From NCBI GenBank assembly GCA_009667805.1, contig CM019065.1, forward strand, positions 149,456,101 through 149,520,100: a stretch of DNA of 64,000 nt, in the 5' to 3' direction. Shown piece by piece: positions 11,051-21,508 of the stretch. Numbering within the stretch: position 1 is the first letter of the stretch; every line of letters starts with the position of its first letter. The notes below the pieces were generated by a model, which saw only the letters and a list, made by a program, of their open reading frames with translations, did no database searches and was not told the origin of the DNA. A program made the translations under genes and the position numbers. Source of the stretch: Leptobrachium leishanense (lineage: Eukaryota; Chordata; Amphibia; Anura; Megophryidae).

Positions 11051-11700
11051 ATTTCTTTGATTTTTTTTTTATGCCTGCTCTTTTTATTTTATTTATATAT
11101 TTAATAAAACATATTTTTATTATACATTTCTAATTGCATTTCTGTGCATTTTGAATGGATATTCCATATTCTTCGCTTGTTGTTATTTAATTCTCTTTTA
11201 GAATGTTAGTTTGTATCTCAGTGATGCTTATTACCTGTTTTATATAATAATCTTGCTTATTACCTGTTTTATAAAATAATCTGTTGAATTCTCTGTGGTG
11301 CTCTTTGACCGTTCTTATGGTGTTGTATTGATAATATCCTAATGCTACTGTGTTCTTGTTTTTTCAGTGTAAACCCACATTCTCATTTTTTCTTTCATTG
11401 TTTGGTTGTTAGGCGTTATGGCCTAGAGTGGTGGTCTTCTTCATTCAGGACATGTATATCGTCTGATTTCAATATCCTTACTGTATTTATGTTTCAGGAA
11501 TTTTATGTATTGTATAACTAACTGCTTTGTGATACTGCCCCTAAAACAGAATGTACACTGAAAGTAGCAAAAATGGTCTAAAGAGTGTATTTTTTAAATA
11601 TAAATAAATAAAGTCCTATTGGAATTTAAAAGGAAAAGCCTTAATAATGCTTTGCGAACCATAATGGCTGATGAAAAGAAAAAAAGAATGGAGATTCGTA
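11051..11700. other. Unassigned AT-rich DNA
   Basis: No motif or terminal repeat recognised. A short direct repeat (CTTATTACCTGTTTTATA) occurs near 11228 and 11254. Confidence 0.4.
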
Positions 11701-12010
11701 CAGGGTTATTCAAAGAGATCCGAATTGTGGCCGAAAAGGTAACCGAACAGTGAAATTCAGCGTACGGTTACCTTTCCTGGCCATTCGGCTATTCAGAGTG
11801 CAGGCAGTTCACCAAGTGTTGGCAAATTGCCTGTACATACGGTGCCTGTTTGTTGCCTGTTCAAGAGCAGTGAAATCCCCATAGAGAAGCAAAGCTTCGG
11901 CTATTCAGAGAACACAAAACAGCAGTGAAAAGTTGCCGAATTGCCCTGCCATTCGGTGGTTTCATTCGGCAGGTTTATTCAGGCGAATCCCATAGGCTTC
12001 AATGTTAAAA
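11701..12010. mobile_element. Inverted-repeat element, left end only recognised
   Basis: It starts with CAGGGTTATTCAAAGAGATC at 11701. The interior shares order and short blocks with the reverse complement of 47560-47945 (both contain CAGTGAAATTC-like and GGCGAA.CCCAT-like blocks followed by TTCAATGT). The matching right end is not evident, so the true end is uncertain. Confidence 0.45.
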
Positions 12011-12349
12011 ATATTCCCGTTTTAATGCAATATCTAATAAACCGTTGATTATAATATTCTGCAGTAAAAAGTCTCTTTATTTATAGATTTTTTTAGGATC
12101 TTTGAGGCATTTTTGGAGATTTTTTGCAAAAAAAAATTATTTTAGTTTTTTTAAATCTTTTTTAAATCTTTTCTGTAACAGCCCTTTTTTATTATCATTC
12201 ATTGGATCTTATATGTAAATTTCGACCATTTTCGATGTGTTTTTGCGCACGCCTTAACGTTTGCACGTAGAATGTAATAGGGATTTATTTATCAGACAAT
12301 AGGGGCTCTAAGTCAGTGTTTTATTCACTGTGGCATATGTAGTTACTTA

Positions 12350-12528
12350 CAGGGTTATTCAGAGAGCGGTGAAAAGCAGAATGACTGGAGAATGGAAAAT
12401 TCTAGGTCAAAATAGCGAAACCAGAAAAATTCTCCCTTTCATCTCACTTTCCAAATCGGCTATTTTGACCTAGAATTTTCCATTCTCCAGTCATTCTCCT
12501 GCTTTTCACCGCTCTCTGAATAACCCTG
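12350..12528. mobile_element. Palindromic non-autonomous element with TTA target duplication
   Basis: The inverted repeats extend over most of the element: CAGGGTTATTCAGAGAGCGG at 12350 and its complement ending at 12528, with inner arms containing TTCTAGGTCAAAATAG. TTA lies on both sides (12347-12349 and 12529-12531). A 3-bp TWA-type duplication is typical of PIF/Harbinger, but the superfamily is inferred. A related copy is at 27619-27800. Confidence 0.85.
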
Positions 12529-12531
12529 TTA

Positions 12532-13404
12532 ATGTTGCATGTTGGAACGGACATGGAGTCTAGCTCCAGGACATTATTCACCAACAAAATTACCATTCTC
12601 TCTTTTATCTAAGGTGCACGTTGTGCACAATATATTAAAATGATTTATGCACTGCTATTAAAAAAGGCTCTAAATTAGTTGGGAGACATTCAACTGAAAC
12701 ATTTGATGCTCCATAACAATGATTTAATCACTATTAAACAATGTGTAATTGTACATATAGATGTTGGTGTCAGTAAATTACACTGAAACATTTATATAAG
12801 TACTCAAATGTCTCTAAATTGTGTGTAATGCCAAGACCTGAAGTGTGAGCAAAGCTTTATCAGTGTTATTTAACCCGTTAATACCACTGAGCGTCCTATG
12901 CTATCCTGGTGGTGGGTGGACCTGAATGACGAGGAAGTTGTGTTTATAGATGTCTGTTCTGAGATAGGTGAGTTAAGAAACTATACCAGCTCTGCTGTTT
13001 GTCTTGGTCTTGGATTATAAAACAGTAACAAAAAGAGAGATACATACCTAAACAGTCATGATATCTTAACTTGCCTATTGGCTTAGTTCAAGACAAGAGA
13101 CAGAGATTTAACACTGAGCAATTACAAGTCTTGATGTCACTGACGAAGTTCATTAGCAAACATCATAACAGATTCAGCCTAATGGAAATGTATAATTCCA
13201 GTTCTGTAAGGTAAATAGACTGCTTTCATTGTATATATAGATTCAAACCCACACAAATAAACCATGTTATGAATGGACCAATGTACTGCTGCATGCTGTG
13301 TTTTTCTGAATTTCGAAAGGTTGCAACCAGCCTTGACATGCCAGAACGTTAGCCAAATACTCTTGGTCTTTCAGTTCAAATACTCCTGTTAAAATTTGGA
13401 ACAA
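12532..13404. other. Unassigned DNA
   Basis: No gene or repeat family recognised. Confidence 0.4.
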
Positions 13405-13407
13405 ATA

Positions 13408-13537
13408 GGGCCATATTACAAAGTTGGTGCTAACTTAACCAGAGCTGTTGTAAACTTACCAGAGCCATTATAGCCTATGGAGGTTTTAAGTTTACAACAG
13501 CTCTGGTTAAGTTAGCACCAACTTTGTAATATAGCCC
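13408..13537. mobile_element. Short palindromic element with ATA target duplication
   Basis: The 130-bp element has arms GGGCCATATTACAAAGTTGG / complement, with GGTGCTAACTTAACCAGAGC and its complement inside, around a short centre. ATA flanks both ends (13405-13407, 13538-13540). A related copy is at 48277-48386. Confidence 0.85.
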
Positions 13538-13540
13538 ATA

Positions 13541-14390
13541 GTTTTTCAGTGACCTTCTGCCAACACTATTCAGTCCTGTAACTCTCCATGGAGTCCACAA
13601 TATAACAGCAAAGGCAGGACTGCCAATACCACTCAGTAGCTTTCTTACATTATGATCCCAACAGCTAAGTTAGCTACTCACTCATAACAGAGTGGGTAAT
13701 ATGATGCTGCTAACGTTTAATGGCCTGGGCCATCTTTTGGCATTTGTGGCTCCCTATTATCAGCTTGGCTGGAGTAGGGGCCTAGATACTGTGATTACTG
13801 TCCAGTTTGCACAGCGAGAGGGTTTCACAAATGAAGTAATGCTCTATGAGCTAATTTAAGAGACAGGTCCTAATTGGTTCTTCTATAAATAAGACAATCA
13901 AGCCTGGAGCATCTCCTTTAACTAATACATGATGCTTAACAGAACATTTCAATGTCTTTGACAAGTGTCATCAATAGACTATTGTCTGTGGTTCCGAATA
14001 TTAAAGGGTCATCTGAAGTCATGTGTGATGTATGACTTGGCTAAGAAAGGACGCCTTTGTTAATAAAAATACAAAGTGAAGATTGCCACGCTGCGAATAC
14101 GCTATGTGAATTGGATTACGCATAATACATGATCTGGGAACAAATGGTATTTGTCTGTGAATTTATTGGGTATAATAAAATATTCCATAAATACTAAATT
14201 ATAATAATATAATCAACACTGTAAATCCTAGATACTCAATATTTTGCAGGAATCTTCATATGGGCAATGTATCAACATTTCAATTCAAGAGGCCAAAACA
14301 ATGAATTATTGCCTGCCAATATTTAAAAAAACAAATCCAAGTTATATAGAACAAGAAAAAAGTGACTACTTCAAATACTTTGCCACTTAC
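13541..14390. other. Unassigned DNA
   Basis: No gene or repeat family recognised; short open frames lack motifs. Confidence 0.4.
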
Positions 14391-14392
14391 CG

Positions 14393-14560
14393 TCACCTAT
14401 TGTGTCACCCCTCTCCTCTTAGATTGTAAGCTCTCGAGCAGGGTCCTCTCTCCTACTGTTCTGTGTGTTTAACTTGTATGTAGATTTGTTATTCTGTCTC
14501 TCCCATTGTACAGCGCTACGGATATTGTTATTGCTTTATAAGTACCTGTAACTGTAAGTA
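14393..14560 (+). mobile_element. L2-type LINE 3' tail fragment
   Basis: It contains the tail in unbroken order: CACCTATTGTGTCACCCCTC, TTAGATTGTAAGCTCTCGAG, GTGTTTAACTTGTATG, CCCATTGTACAGCGCTACGG, and TTTATAAGTACCTGTAACTG. This copy is the reference for the split copy at 6136-7790. Confidence 0.8.
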
Positions 14561-15820
14561 TTGGTATATTAATTAATCATATTAACAAATTAAATCTTTT
14601 TCTACAGTTGCATTTTTGAAAAATGGTTTGTATAAAATCGTGTGTTCACATCTGATTTCTGAACACAAAGAAAATAGAACACAAAGAAACTTTGGCATGG
14701 ACAAATCTACTGCAGCGTTCCTCAACAGGTTCACATAAGGCCTGAATAATCAAATCTTAAAACCATTTCATCCAATGACTACTCCCAGCAGGAGACCAAG
14801 GGAAAGCTGCGTAGGATTTTGCATTGCCGTGCTAGAAACACAGCTTACCACAGCACTTGAAATTATAATATAAATCAAATACATTCTTTGACATGGCACA
14901 AGTGTATTCATAGTATATAAAGAAAGTGTCCAGCATTAATTAAGATTATTTTGTCCCACTCTCAATCAAAATAAAACAGCAGGGTTTTGGCTCGCTTCCC
15001 TCTGGTTGAAATTTCTTGTAGAGTTCATTATCCAAACACTGATTACAATACGCTCATCTAGTATTCATGAGTAAGCACTATATGTCCCTACAGGCCAACA
15101 GACCTCTTATTAGATTGCTAATCTCTGCACGAGGAAACTTAATAGATACTTCTCTTCAGCAGACTGCATACTGCTACATCCATCCAGGGAGTTTTTTCCA
15201 GTGGAAAAAAGATGAAGCATTGTAATACACATCCCCCTAGAGAACTATTCTCCTGTTTATAGATTGTTATTTTTGGGTGATGTTTTGGGGTCGGATGTAA
15301 AATTTAATAGTAGAATTCAGACTTTTAATTTCAGCAGATTGATTTGATTTACTGGACGTCACAGGAGACTTGGCGCGTCCTACAATGTAACGTTCCCTTT
15401 AGTTCCATTCTATTTCCAGAGATTTGGGTATTTCATATGGCAGATTATAGAGGTTATCTGTGTTCCTGTTTCACAATTTTTTTAACAACTTTTCTTATTA
15501 ACTTGGTTAAATATGATTTTTTCCTCTAACATAATGCATTTGCTTTTCTTCTTTTGTCATGCAACTGCAACAACCAAAGACTTACACTACATCACAGAAA
15601 TCTAGAAGCGCCCCTCCATGTAGAACTTAGTTTTGCAGACGTTATATGGATTTTTACAGGTCCATGTTTCCTTTGGGGTTGCTTAGAACGACCTAACATA
15701 CTTCACACGTTGGGCTAAGTACTAGGAGCTGTGATTTAAAACAGAAAAGGACCACGTACTCAAATTCAAAAAGTTGGCAATTTCCCAGATAATCCTAGCC
15801 AGAAGGCTGAGTTTGCGTTA
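14561..15820. other. Unassigned DNA
   Basis: No gene or repeat family recognised. Confidence 0.4.
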
Positions 15821-15903
15821 CATAGAAACATAGAAAAATGTCGGCAGATAAGAACCTTTCAGCCCATCTAGTCTGCCCAATTACATGGATACTTTACCTG
15901 GAT

Positions 15904-17592
15904 TTATCTTTTGTTTAGGATAGCCTTATGCCTATCCCATGCCTGCTTAAATTCAATCACTGTTTTGGCCTCTACCACTTCTACTGGAAGGCTGTTCCAT
16001 GTATCCACCACCCTCTCAGTAAAATAATGCTTCCTGATGTTACTTTTAAACCTTTGCCCCTCTAATCTAAGACTATGTCCTCTTGTTTTGCTACTTTGTT
16101 TCCTTTTAAATATACTCCCTTCCTCTACCTTGTGGATTTCCTTTACGTATTTAAATGTTTCTATCATATCTCCTCTGTCTCGTCTTTTTTCCAAGCTGTA
16201 CATGTTAAGCTCATTAAGCCTTTCCTGGTAACTTTTCTCCTTCAAGCCGTACACCATTTTAGTAGCCCTTCTCTGAACTCTCTCTAAGATGTCTATATCC
16301 TTCTGGAGATACGGTCTCCAGTACTGCACACAGTACTCCAAGTAAGGTTGCACCAGTGCTCTGTACAGTGGCATGAGCACTTCCCTTTTCCTACTGCTAA
16401 TACCTCTCCCTACACAACCAAGCATTCTGCTAGCATTTCCTGCTGCTCTATTACATTGACTACTTACCCTTAGATCCTCTGAAATAATAACCCCTAAATC
16501 TCTTTCCTCAGATGTTGAGGTTAGGACTGTATCAAATATTCTATATTCAGCCCTTGGGTTTTTACGTCCCAGGTGCATTATCTTGCACTTATCCATATTA
16601 AAACTCAATTGCCACAGCTCCGACCATTGTTTTAGTTTACCTAAATCATTTGTCATTTGACTGATCCCTCCAGGAACGTCAACCCTGTTGCAAATCTTTG
16701 TATCATCAGCAAAAAGACATACTTTTCCATTAATACCTTCTGCAATATCACTAAAAAAAATATTAAAGAGAATGGGCGCAAGTACTGACCCCTGAGGTAC
16801 ACCACTGGTAACAAGACCTTGCGCCGAATAAACTCCATTTACCACAACCCTCTGTTGCCTGTCACTCAGCCACTGCCTAATCCATTCAACAATATTGGAA
16901 TCCAAGCTCAAAGATTGCAATTTATTGATAAGCCTTCCATGCGGAACAGTATCAAAAGCCTTACTGAAATCTAAATAAGCAATGTCTACTGCACCACCTG
17001 TGTCTATTATTTTTGGTACCCAATCAAAAAAATCAATAAGATTAGTTTGGCATGATCTCCCTGAGGTAAACCCATGTTGTTTCTGATCCTGTAATTTATG
17101 TGTTTTTAGATGTTCAACAATCCTTTCCTTTAACATGGTTTCCATTAATTTCCCCACTACTGACGTAAGACTAACTGGCCTATAGTTCCCCGATTCCTCC
17201 CTACTATCCTTCTTGTAAATGGGCACAACATTTGCTAATTTCCAGTCTTCTGGGACGACTCCCGTTAACAAGGATTGGTTAAATAAATCTGTTAACGGTT
17301 CTGCTATTACACCACTGAGCTCTTTTAATAATTTAGGGTGGATCCCATCAGGCCCCATTGACTTATTTGTCTTTACTTTAGACAGCTGCAGTAGAACCTC
17401 CTCCTCTGTAAACTCATATGTAAATGTCTTGTTAGTGTTTCCTCCTAACTGAGGTCCCTTTCCTTCCTTTTCTTCTGCAAAGACTGAACAAAAATATTCA
17501 TTGAGGCAGTCAGCGAGACTTTTATCCTCTTCTACATACCTTCCTTCCTTTGTTTTTAATCTAACTAATCCTTGTTTTACTTTTCTTTTCAC
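15904..17592 (-). CDS. CR1 LINE ORF2, reverse transcriptase part (562-residue open frame)
   Basis: This is the reverse transcriptase that copies LINE RNA at the nicked target. Visible motifs are MGPDGIHPKLLKEL (residues 79-92), NYRPVSL (136-142), LDFSKAFDTVPH (207-218), GVPQGSVLAPILFNIF (264-279) and the catalytic FADDTKI (294-300). The thumb and C-terminal region follow, with ERDLGVIIS, LERVQRRATKMV and, near the end, TWNSLP. The frame is unbroken to its stop, so this half is well conserved. The upstream endonuclease belongs to the same ORF2 but is separated by frameshifts, so the protein is probably not made intact. The start given is the first Met of the open stretch, not the true ORF2 start. 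Confidence 0.93.
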   Translation of the reverse strand: MKRKVKQGLVRLKTKEGRYVEEDKSLADCLNEYFCSVFAEEKEGKGPQLGGNTNKTFTYEFTEEEVLLQLSKVKTNKSMGPDGIHPKLLKELSGVIAEPLTDLFNQSLLTGVVPEDWKLANVVPIYKKDSREESGNYRPVSLTSVVGKLMETMLKERIVEHLKTHKLQDQKQHGFTSGRSCQTNLIDFFDWVPKIIDTGGAVDIAYLDFSKAFDTVPHGRLINKLQSLSLDSNIVEWIRQWLSDRQQRVVVNGVYSAQGLVTSGVPQGSVLAPILFNIFFSDIAEGINGKVCLFADDTKICNRVDVPGGISQMTNDLGKLKQWSELWQLSFNMDKCKIMHLGRKNPRAEYRIFDTVLTSTSEERDLGVIISEDLRVSSQCNRAAGNASRMLGCVGRGISSRKREVLMPLYRALVQPYLEYCVQYWRPYLQKDIDILERVQRRATKMVYGLKEKSYQERLNELNMYSLEKRRDRGDMIETFKYVKEIHKVEEGSIFKRKQSSKTRGHSLRLEGQRFKSNIRKHYFTERVVDTWNSLPVEVVEAKTVIEFKQAWDRHKAILNKR

Positions 17593-17704
17593 GTTTATGT
17601 ATCTATAAAATGTTTTGTCCCCCTTTTTTACTGACTGAGTTATTTTCTCTTCTGCGTGTGCTTTGGAAGCTCTTATAAATTGCTTTGCCTCTTTCTGCCT
17701 AATC

Positions 17705-18678
17705 TTATAGGTTTGCCTGAGTTTTTTTATAATTATTGAATGCTATCTTTTTGTTCTTCACTATTTTGGCCACTTCTGCAGAGTACCACAGTGGTTTCTT
17801 CTCTTTTTTGTTTTTGCTAACAAGCCGAATGCAATTGCCTGTGGCCTTCAATAACGCCTCCTTTAAATAATCCCATTTCTCCTGGACTCCCTTTAAACTC
17901 CTCCAGTCTGATAATGACTCATTCACACAAAATCTCATTTTAGAAAAATCTGTTATTTTAAAGTCTAAAACTTTTGTTTTTTTTGGTGCGGCTCCATCCC
18001 TGTTCTTATGTTAAACCACACTGACTGGTGATCACTAGATCCCAAATTTTCACCTACAACGTCGTCTGATACCAAACCTCCATTTGTGAGTATTAAATCC
18101 AATATGGCCTCTTTACGGGTCGGCTCCTCAACTACTTGTGTTAGAGATAATCCCAGTAGGGAGTTTAGAATATTTGTACTCCTGGTGCACCCAGCTATTT
18201 TGGTTTTCCAGTTCACATCAGGAAGATTAAAGTCCCCCATGATAATAACTTCCCCCTTCATTGCCATTTTGGCTATTTCCTCAAGCAGCAGATTATCTAG
18301 CTTTTCTACTTGTCCAGGGGCGTCTATAGATCACACCTACATGAGCTACTGTATGATTGCCAAATGTTAGTGTAACCCAAACTGACTCTATGTTCACCTC
18401 GCTCACTTTTATTTGGTTTGATTTTATGTTGTTTTTCACATACAGGGCCACTCCTCCTCCTTTCCTACCTTCTCTGTCTTTTCTATATAAAAAGAGTACC
18501 CTGGTATTGTTATATCCCAGTTATTTTTCTCACTGAACCATGTCTCAGTAACCGCCACTAAATCTACTTTTTCAGCTGCCATCATTGCCTCCAGTTCATT
18601 GATTTTATTGACTAAACTGCGAGCATTTATAGACACAACTCTGAGCTTGTCATTTTTTACCCAGCATGTTGCTTGCAC
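17705..18678 (-). pseudogene. CR1 LINE ORF2, AP-endonuclease and linker part, frameshifted
   Basis: Three open pieces in different frames cover the endonuclease. The first (18678-18436) has SINARSLVNKINELE and the catalytic-type TETWF. The second (18267-17965) has GDFNLPDVNW, LDLILTN and GSSDHQSVWF, the conserved GDFN and SDH motifs of exonuclease/endonuclease/phosphatase-fold nucleases. The third (17938-17705) is the linker into the RT. In LINEs this nuclease nicks target DNA. The catalytic residues are still readable, but frame changes near 18430-18270, 17965-17938 and 17705-17592 break the product. Confidence 0.85.
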
Positions 18679-18729
18679 CCTCCGATTTAGTTTTGGGGGA
18701 CAATCGGCAGATAGTTTTTTACCCTTTTG

Positions 18730-19386
18730 TCCCCCCTCCTAGTTTAAATATTCCTTCGTGAAACCGTTGAACTTCTCACTGAGAACATATGTTCCCCTAT
18801 GAGTAAGATGCAAACCATCTTTTTTATACAGTTCCTTTCTGCTCCAATTAGAGCTATCATGGGACACAAAGCCAAATCCTTGCTCCCGACACCATTCCCA
18901 AAGCCACAAATTAAATTACCTATTGCGCATCTGCCTATCCTGAATGTTATGCACAGGCAGAACTTCAGAGAATGACACAATGGACGCAATCTGCTGTATT
19001 TCACCTCCAAGAACACAAAAATCTCCCTTAATCTCAGAAACCTCATTGCTAGCCAAGTCATTTGTCCCTAGATGGACTAGAACGTCGACTTCCCCTTGCT
19101 GCTTTGCTTGTTTGACAATATTGAGAATACGTCTCTTGTCTCTACGAGCAGTAGCCCCAGGAAGACATCTCACCAAACCACTACTCTCCAGCTCAACACC
19201 TCTTATGATAGAATCACCCAGCAACAATTGCCTTCTATCAAGTCCCACCTTTTCCTTTTTGTCATTGGTTGCAGTCCTGCATACCTTAGGCATAGGGGAT
19301 GGTGGTTCCTCAACTATGGTGTCTGAGCCTACTTCCGTCTTACCACTACACTCTGAAAGTGCCTCAAAAGAATTAAGAAGAGCCAC
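18730..19386 (-). pseudogene. CR1 LINE ORF1 with SGNH-esterase-like domain
   Basis: The frame begins with MALLNSFEALSE at 19386. It contains LLLGDSIIRGVE (GDS block, nucleophile Ser) and VHLGTNDLA (GTND block). After an in-frame stop just below 18919 the same frame continues to DGLHLTHRGTYVLSEKF (D-x2-H block), then a stop near 18740. These three blocks are the esterase signature known from CR1-clade ORF1 proteins. The stop between the GTND and DxxH blocks removes the catalytic His from the product. Confidence 0.82.
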
Positions 19387-19879
19387 AGACTGTGGGACAT
19401 GCTACAGCCCAGCCCACCATCTCCCTATCCAAAAAGTCTGTGGTGCCAAAGGGATTAATGACTTCAAAGTTTTAGCAATCCAGGCTTGAGAAAGGCTATG
19501 TATGAGCTGAAACGTCACCCGTGTCCTCTCTGCTTGTGAGCTCCAAATAGAGGACACTTCACAGGATCCCATGCAGTGCTAGTATATTTTTGGTTACATA
19601 TAAATATTATGGACTTGGTAAAACCTTGTACTTTATTGTGCCTTGCTGTTAATCAGCCCCTATTTGGAAAGTGCTGTCTTCAGAGCCGTAACTAGAAACC
19701 TAAGGGCCCAGATGCAGGAACCATGACGCCCCCACACCCTAGGCAAAAACATATTTTATCCCCCCTCCCATCAACATGCATTGGTCCCCTCCAGGTTCAC
19801 AATGTTGACTCCAGACAGTGTCCCATTTTTTCCAGGTCCACTATGACCTTTCAGTCCATCCCATTTTTAATGTAATGTG

Positions 19880-20235
19880 CACTATTTGTATTTCACAGAG
19901 CTCTACAGCAATACATCTCACAGTAATGTATGAGTGTGAGTTTTATTTCTGCAGAGCTCTGTGATACACTCATACTGCACATTACTGTGAGATTTATTGC
20001 TGTAGAGCTCTGTGATATGTTCATACACAGCACAAATTACTGTGAGTTTTATTTCTGTGGAGCTCTGTGATACGTTCATACACACCGCACATTACTGTAT
20101 CACAGAGCTTCACAGCAATAAAGCTCACAGTAATGTGCAATGTGTATGAGCATATCACAGAGTTCCACAGCAACAAAACTCACAGCAATATGTGGTGTGT
20201 ATGAGCGTATCACAGAGCTCCAAAGTAAAACTCAC
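19880..20235. repeat. ~60-bp repeat block in both orientations
   Basis: Units contain CACAGAGCTCCACAGCAATA, AAACTCACAGTAATGTG and GTGTATGAGCGTATCACAG or their reverse complements. The left units are mostly in the complementary orientation and the right units in the forward one, so the block can fold back. The same unit occurs at 25975-26180 and 26342-26400. Confidence 0.85.
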
Positions 20236-20264
20236 AAATAAGTATAAAATACATTTAAAAAACG

Positions 20265-20308
<44 letters not shown>
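20265..20308. repeat. (TA)n microsatellite
   Basis: An uninterrupted run of about 20 TA units lies inside the hAT element. Confidence 0.95.
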
Positions 20309-20309
<1 letters not shown>

Positions 20310-20412
20310 CAAGCCCCCATGCCCAGGCAGACGAGTGTGGGCCTCCCGGACTCAAAGGCCCAGGTGCGGTGGCACCCTCTGCACCCCTGGTAGTTACGCC
20401 CCTGGCTGTCTT

Positions 20413-21380
20413 TTATTCTGGTTCTTCACTGTCAGAGCTCTGACAGCCACAGCCTCATTTGACACGGAGAGCTGTGAGTTCAGCAGTAGCACAGAGATCT
20501 GCAATGGATTAAAGCAAAAGGAAACTAGAGGAATTAAAACAGAAGGGTGCCATTTATTTTTCTCCTGTACAACTGGCTGAGAACCTGCTCCATTACCCAC
20601 AGTCCTTGGTTTATATGGCTCAATGGGAATCTGATATTGGATCTATACTAGGAGATGATTGAGGGTCCATTTGGGAGAGTACTACCAAATCATTGATCTG
20701 TGTGTCTCACCAAGAGCTTTCTCATAAAATGATATGCAGATAGTACTGCAATAGAAAAGAAAAAGGTTTTCTTCGCGCTCCAGAAAAAATTGTTCTTAAT
20801 GATATGCAATCCAACGTGCTGTATCCAAACAAAGGAATAAATATGTTGTATATATTGTTGGATTAAAAATACAGTCCTGTCTTGCACAGTCTATATTGCG
20901 TATGGGTAACAACCCACCTTCTTTATTTCATTATGCACAGCATACAAAACATAGATATGAGCACCACGTTATCCACTGTGTGTTTATGTTGACATAAATA
21001 CGCAGCATGAGATCACAAATACTACTTCTGAAAATGTTCTCCCAGCATATAGGCTTCCAAGAGCATATATATGGATAGCAAGCTCCATCAAAAACGGTGA
21101 TATGGAAACCAATGGTATAAAAAAACTATTTCAATACGACTCTGAAGATCGAAATCCAACTGGTTTATTTCACAAAGATAAAAAATTATGAAGCATCTTC
21201 AACAATAAAAAATATGCAAAAAATATTTTACATATCTTTATTTGCCTGTCAGTCTGTATATCGCAGGCTGGTTTGCATACCGTCCTTATTTCCACCTCTC
21301 GTGTAGATGCGGGAGCTCCACCCGTGATCGCAGTACCGTGATGGTTGTAAGGTCTGGTAGCGATAACAATGGTGACGAAC
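20413..21380. other. Unassigned DNA
   Basis: No gene recognised. The right part (about 20690-21380) adjoins the hammerhead motif and may be part of a Penelope-like terminal region, but nothing in it proves this. Confidence 0.35.
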
Positions 21381-21422
21381 TGCTGACGCGTTTCATCCCG
21401 CTCACGGGACTTCATCAGAGCA
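21381..21422 (-). ncRNA. Minimal hammerhead ribozyme motif (Penelope-like type)
   Basis: On the - strand from 21422: stem I strand TGCT, core box CTGATGA (21418-21412), stem II TCCC/GGGA with loop GTGAGC, core GAAA (21394-21391), a very short stem III (AC, GC, GT) and the cleavage triplet GTC ending at 21385, then AGCA (21384-21381) pairing with TGCT. All invariant core positions expected for a type I hammerhead with minimal stem III are present. Such ribozymes are known from Penelope-like elements and related retroelements. A 49-bp tandem duplication just downstream on + (about 21404-21500) repeats the box CTGATGA half only. Self-cleavage is inferred, not shown. Confidence 0.75.
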
Positions 21423-21508
21423 TTGTACTGCACGCCTACAACCCTCTGGGGGGCGGGACTTCATCAGAGCATTGTACTGCACTCCTACAACCCTCTGGGG
21501 TATGATGT

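Larger units (their letters stand above)
15822..19490 (-). mobile_element. CR1-clade LINE, near full length, degraded 5' part
   Basis: The - strand carries, in order, ORF1 with an esterase-like domain (about 19386-18740), an AP endonuclease (18678-17965), a linker (17938-17705) and a long intact RT frame (17592-15904). The 3' end just beyond ORF2 has the repeated TTTCTATG/TACATAGAAACATAGAA tail (about 15822-15838). CR1 tails are short 8-9-bp repeats of this kind. The element is 3.7 kb; the RT part is well preserved while ORF1 and EN have stops and frameshifts. Confidence 0.9.
19673..20412. mobile_element. Non-autonomous hAT element with perfect 8-bp target duplication
   Basis: The element runs 19681-20404. 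Its left end is CAGAGCCGTAACTAG and its right end, read inward, CAGGGGCGTAACTACCAGGG. The 8-bp GCTGTCTT flanks it at 19673-19680 and 20405-20412. Eight-bp duplication and CAGRG ends are typical of hAT. The interior consists of ~60-bp repeats (19880-20230), a (TA)n tract and a GC-rich 3' end, with no transposase. Confidence 0.92.

Noticed and set aside
16037..16287. Leu/Ser-rich + strand open frames with membrane-like composition
   Set aside because: Antisense of the CR1 reverse transcriptase.
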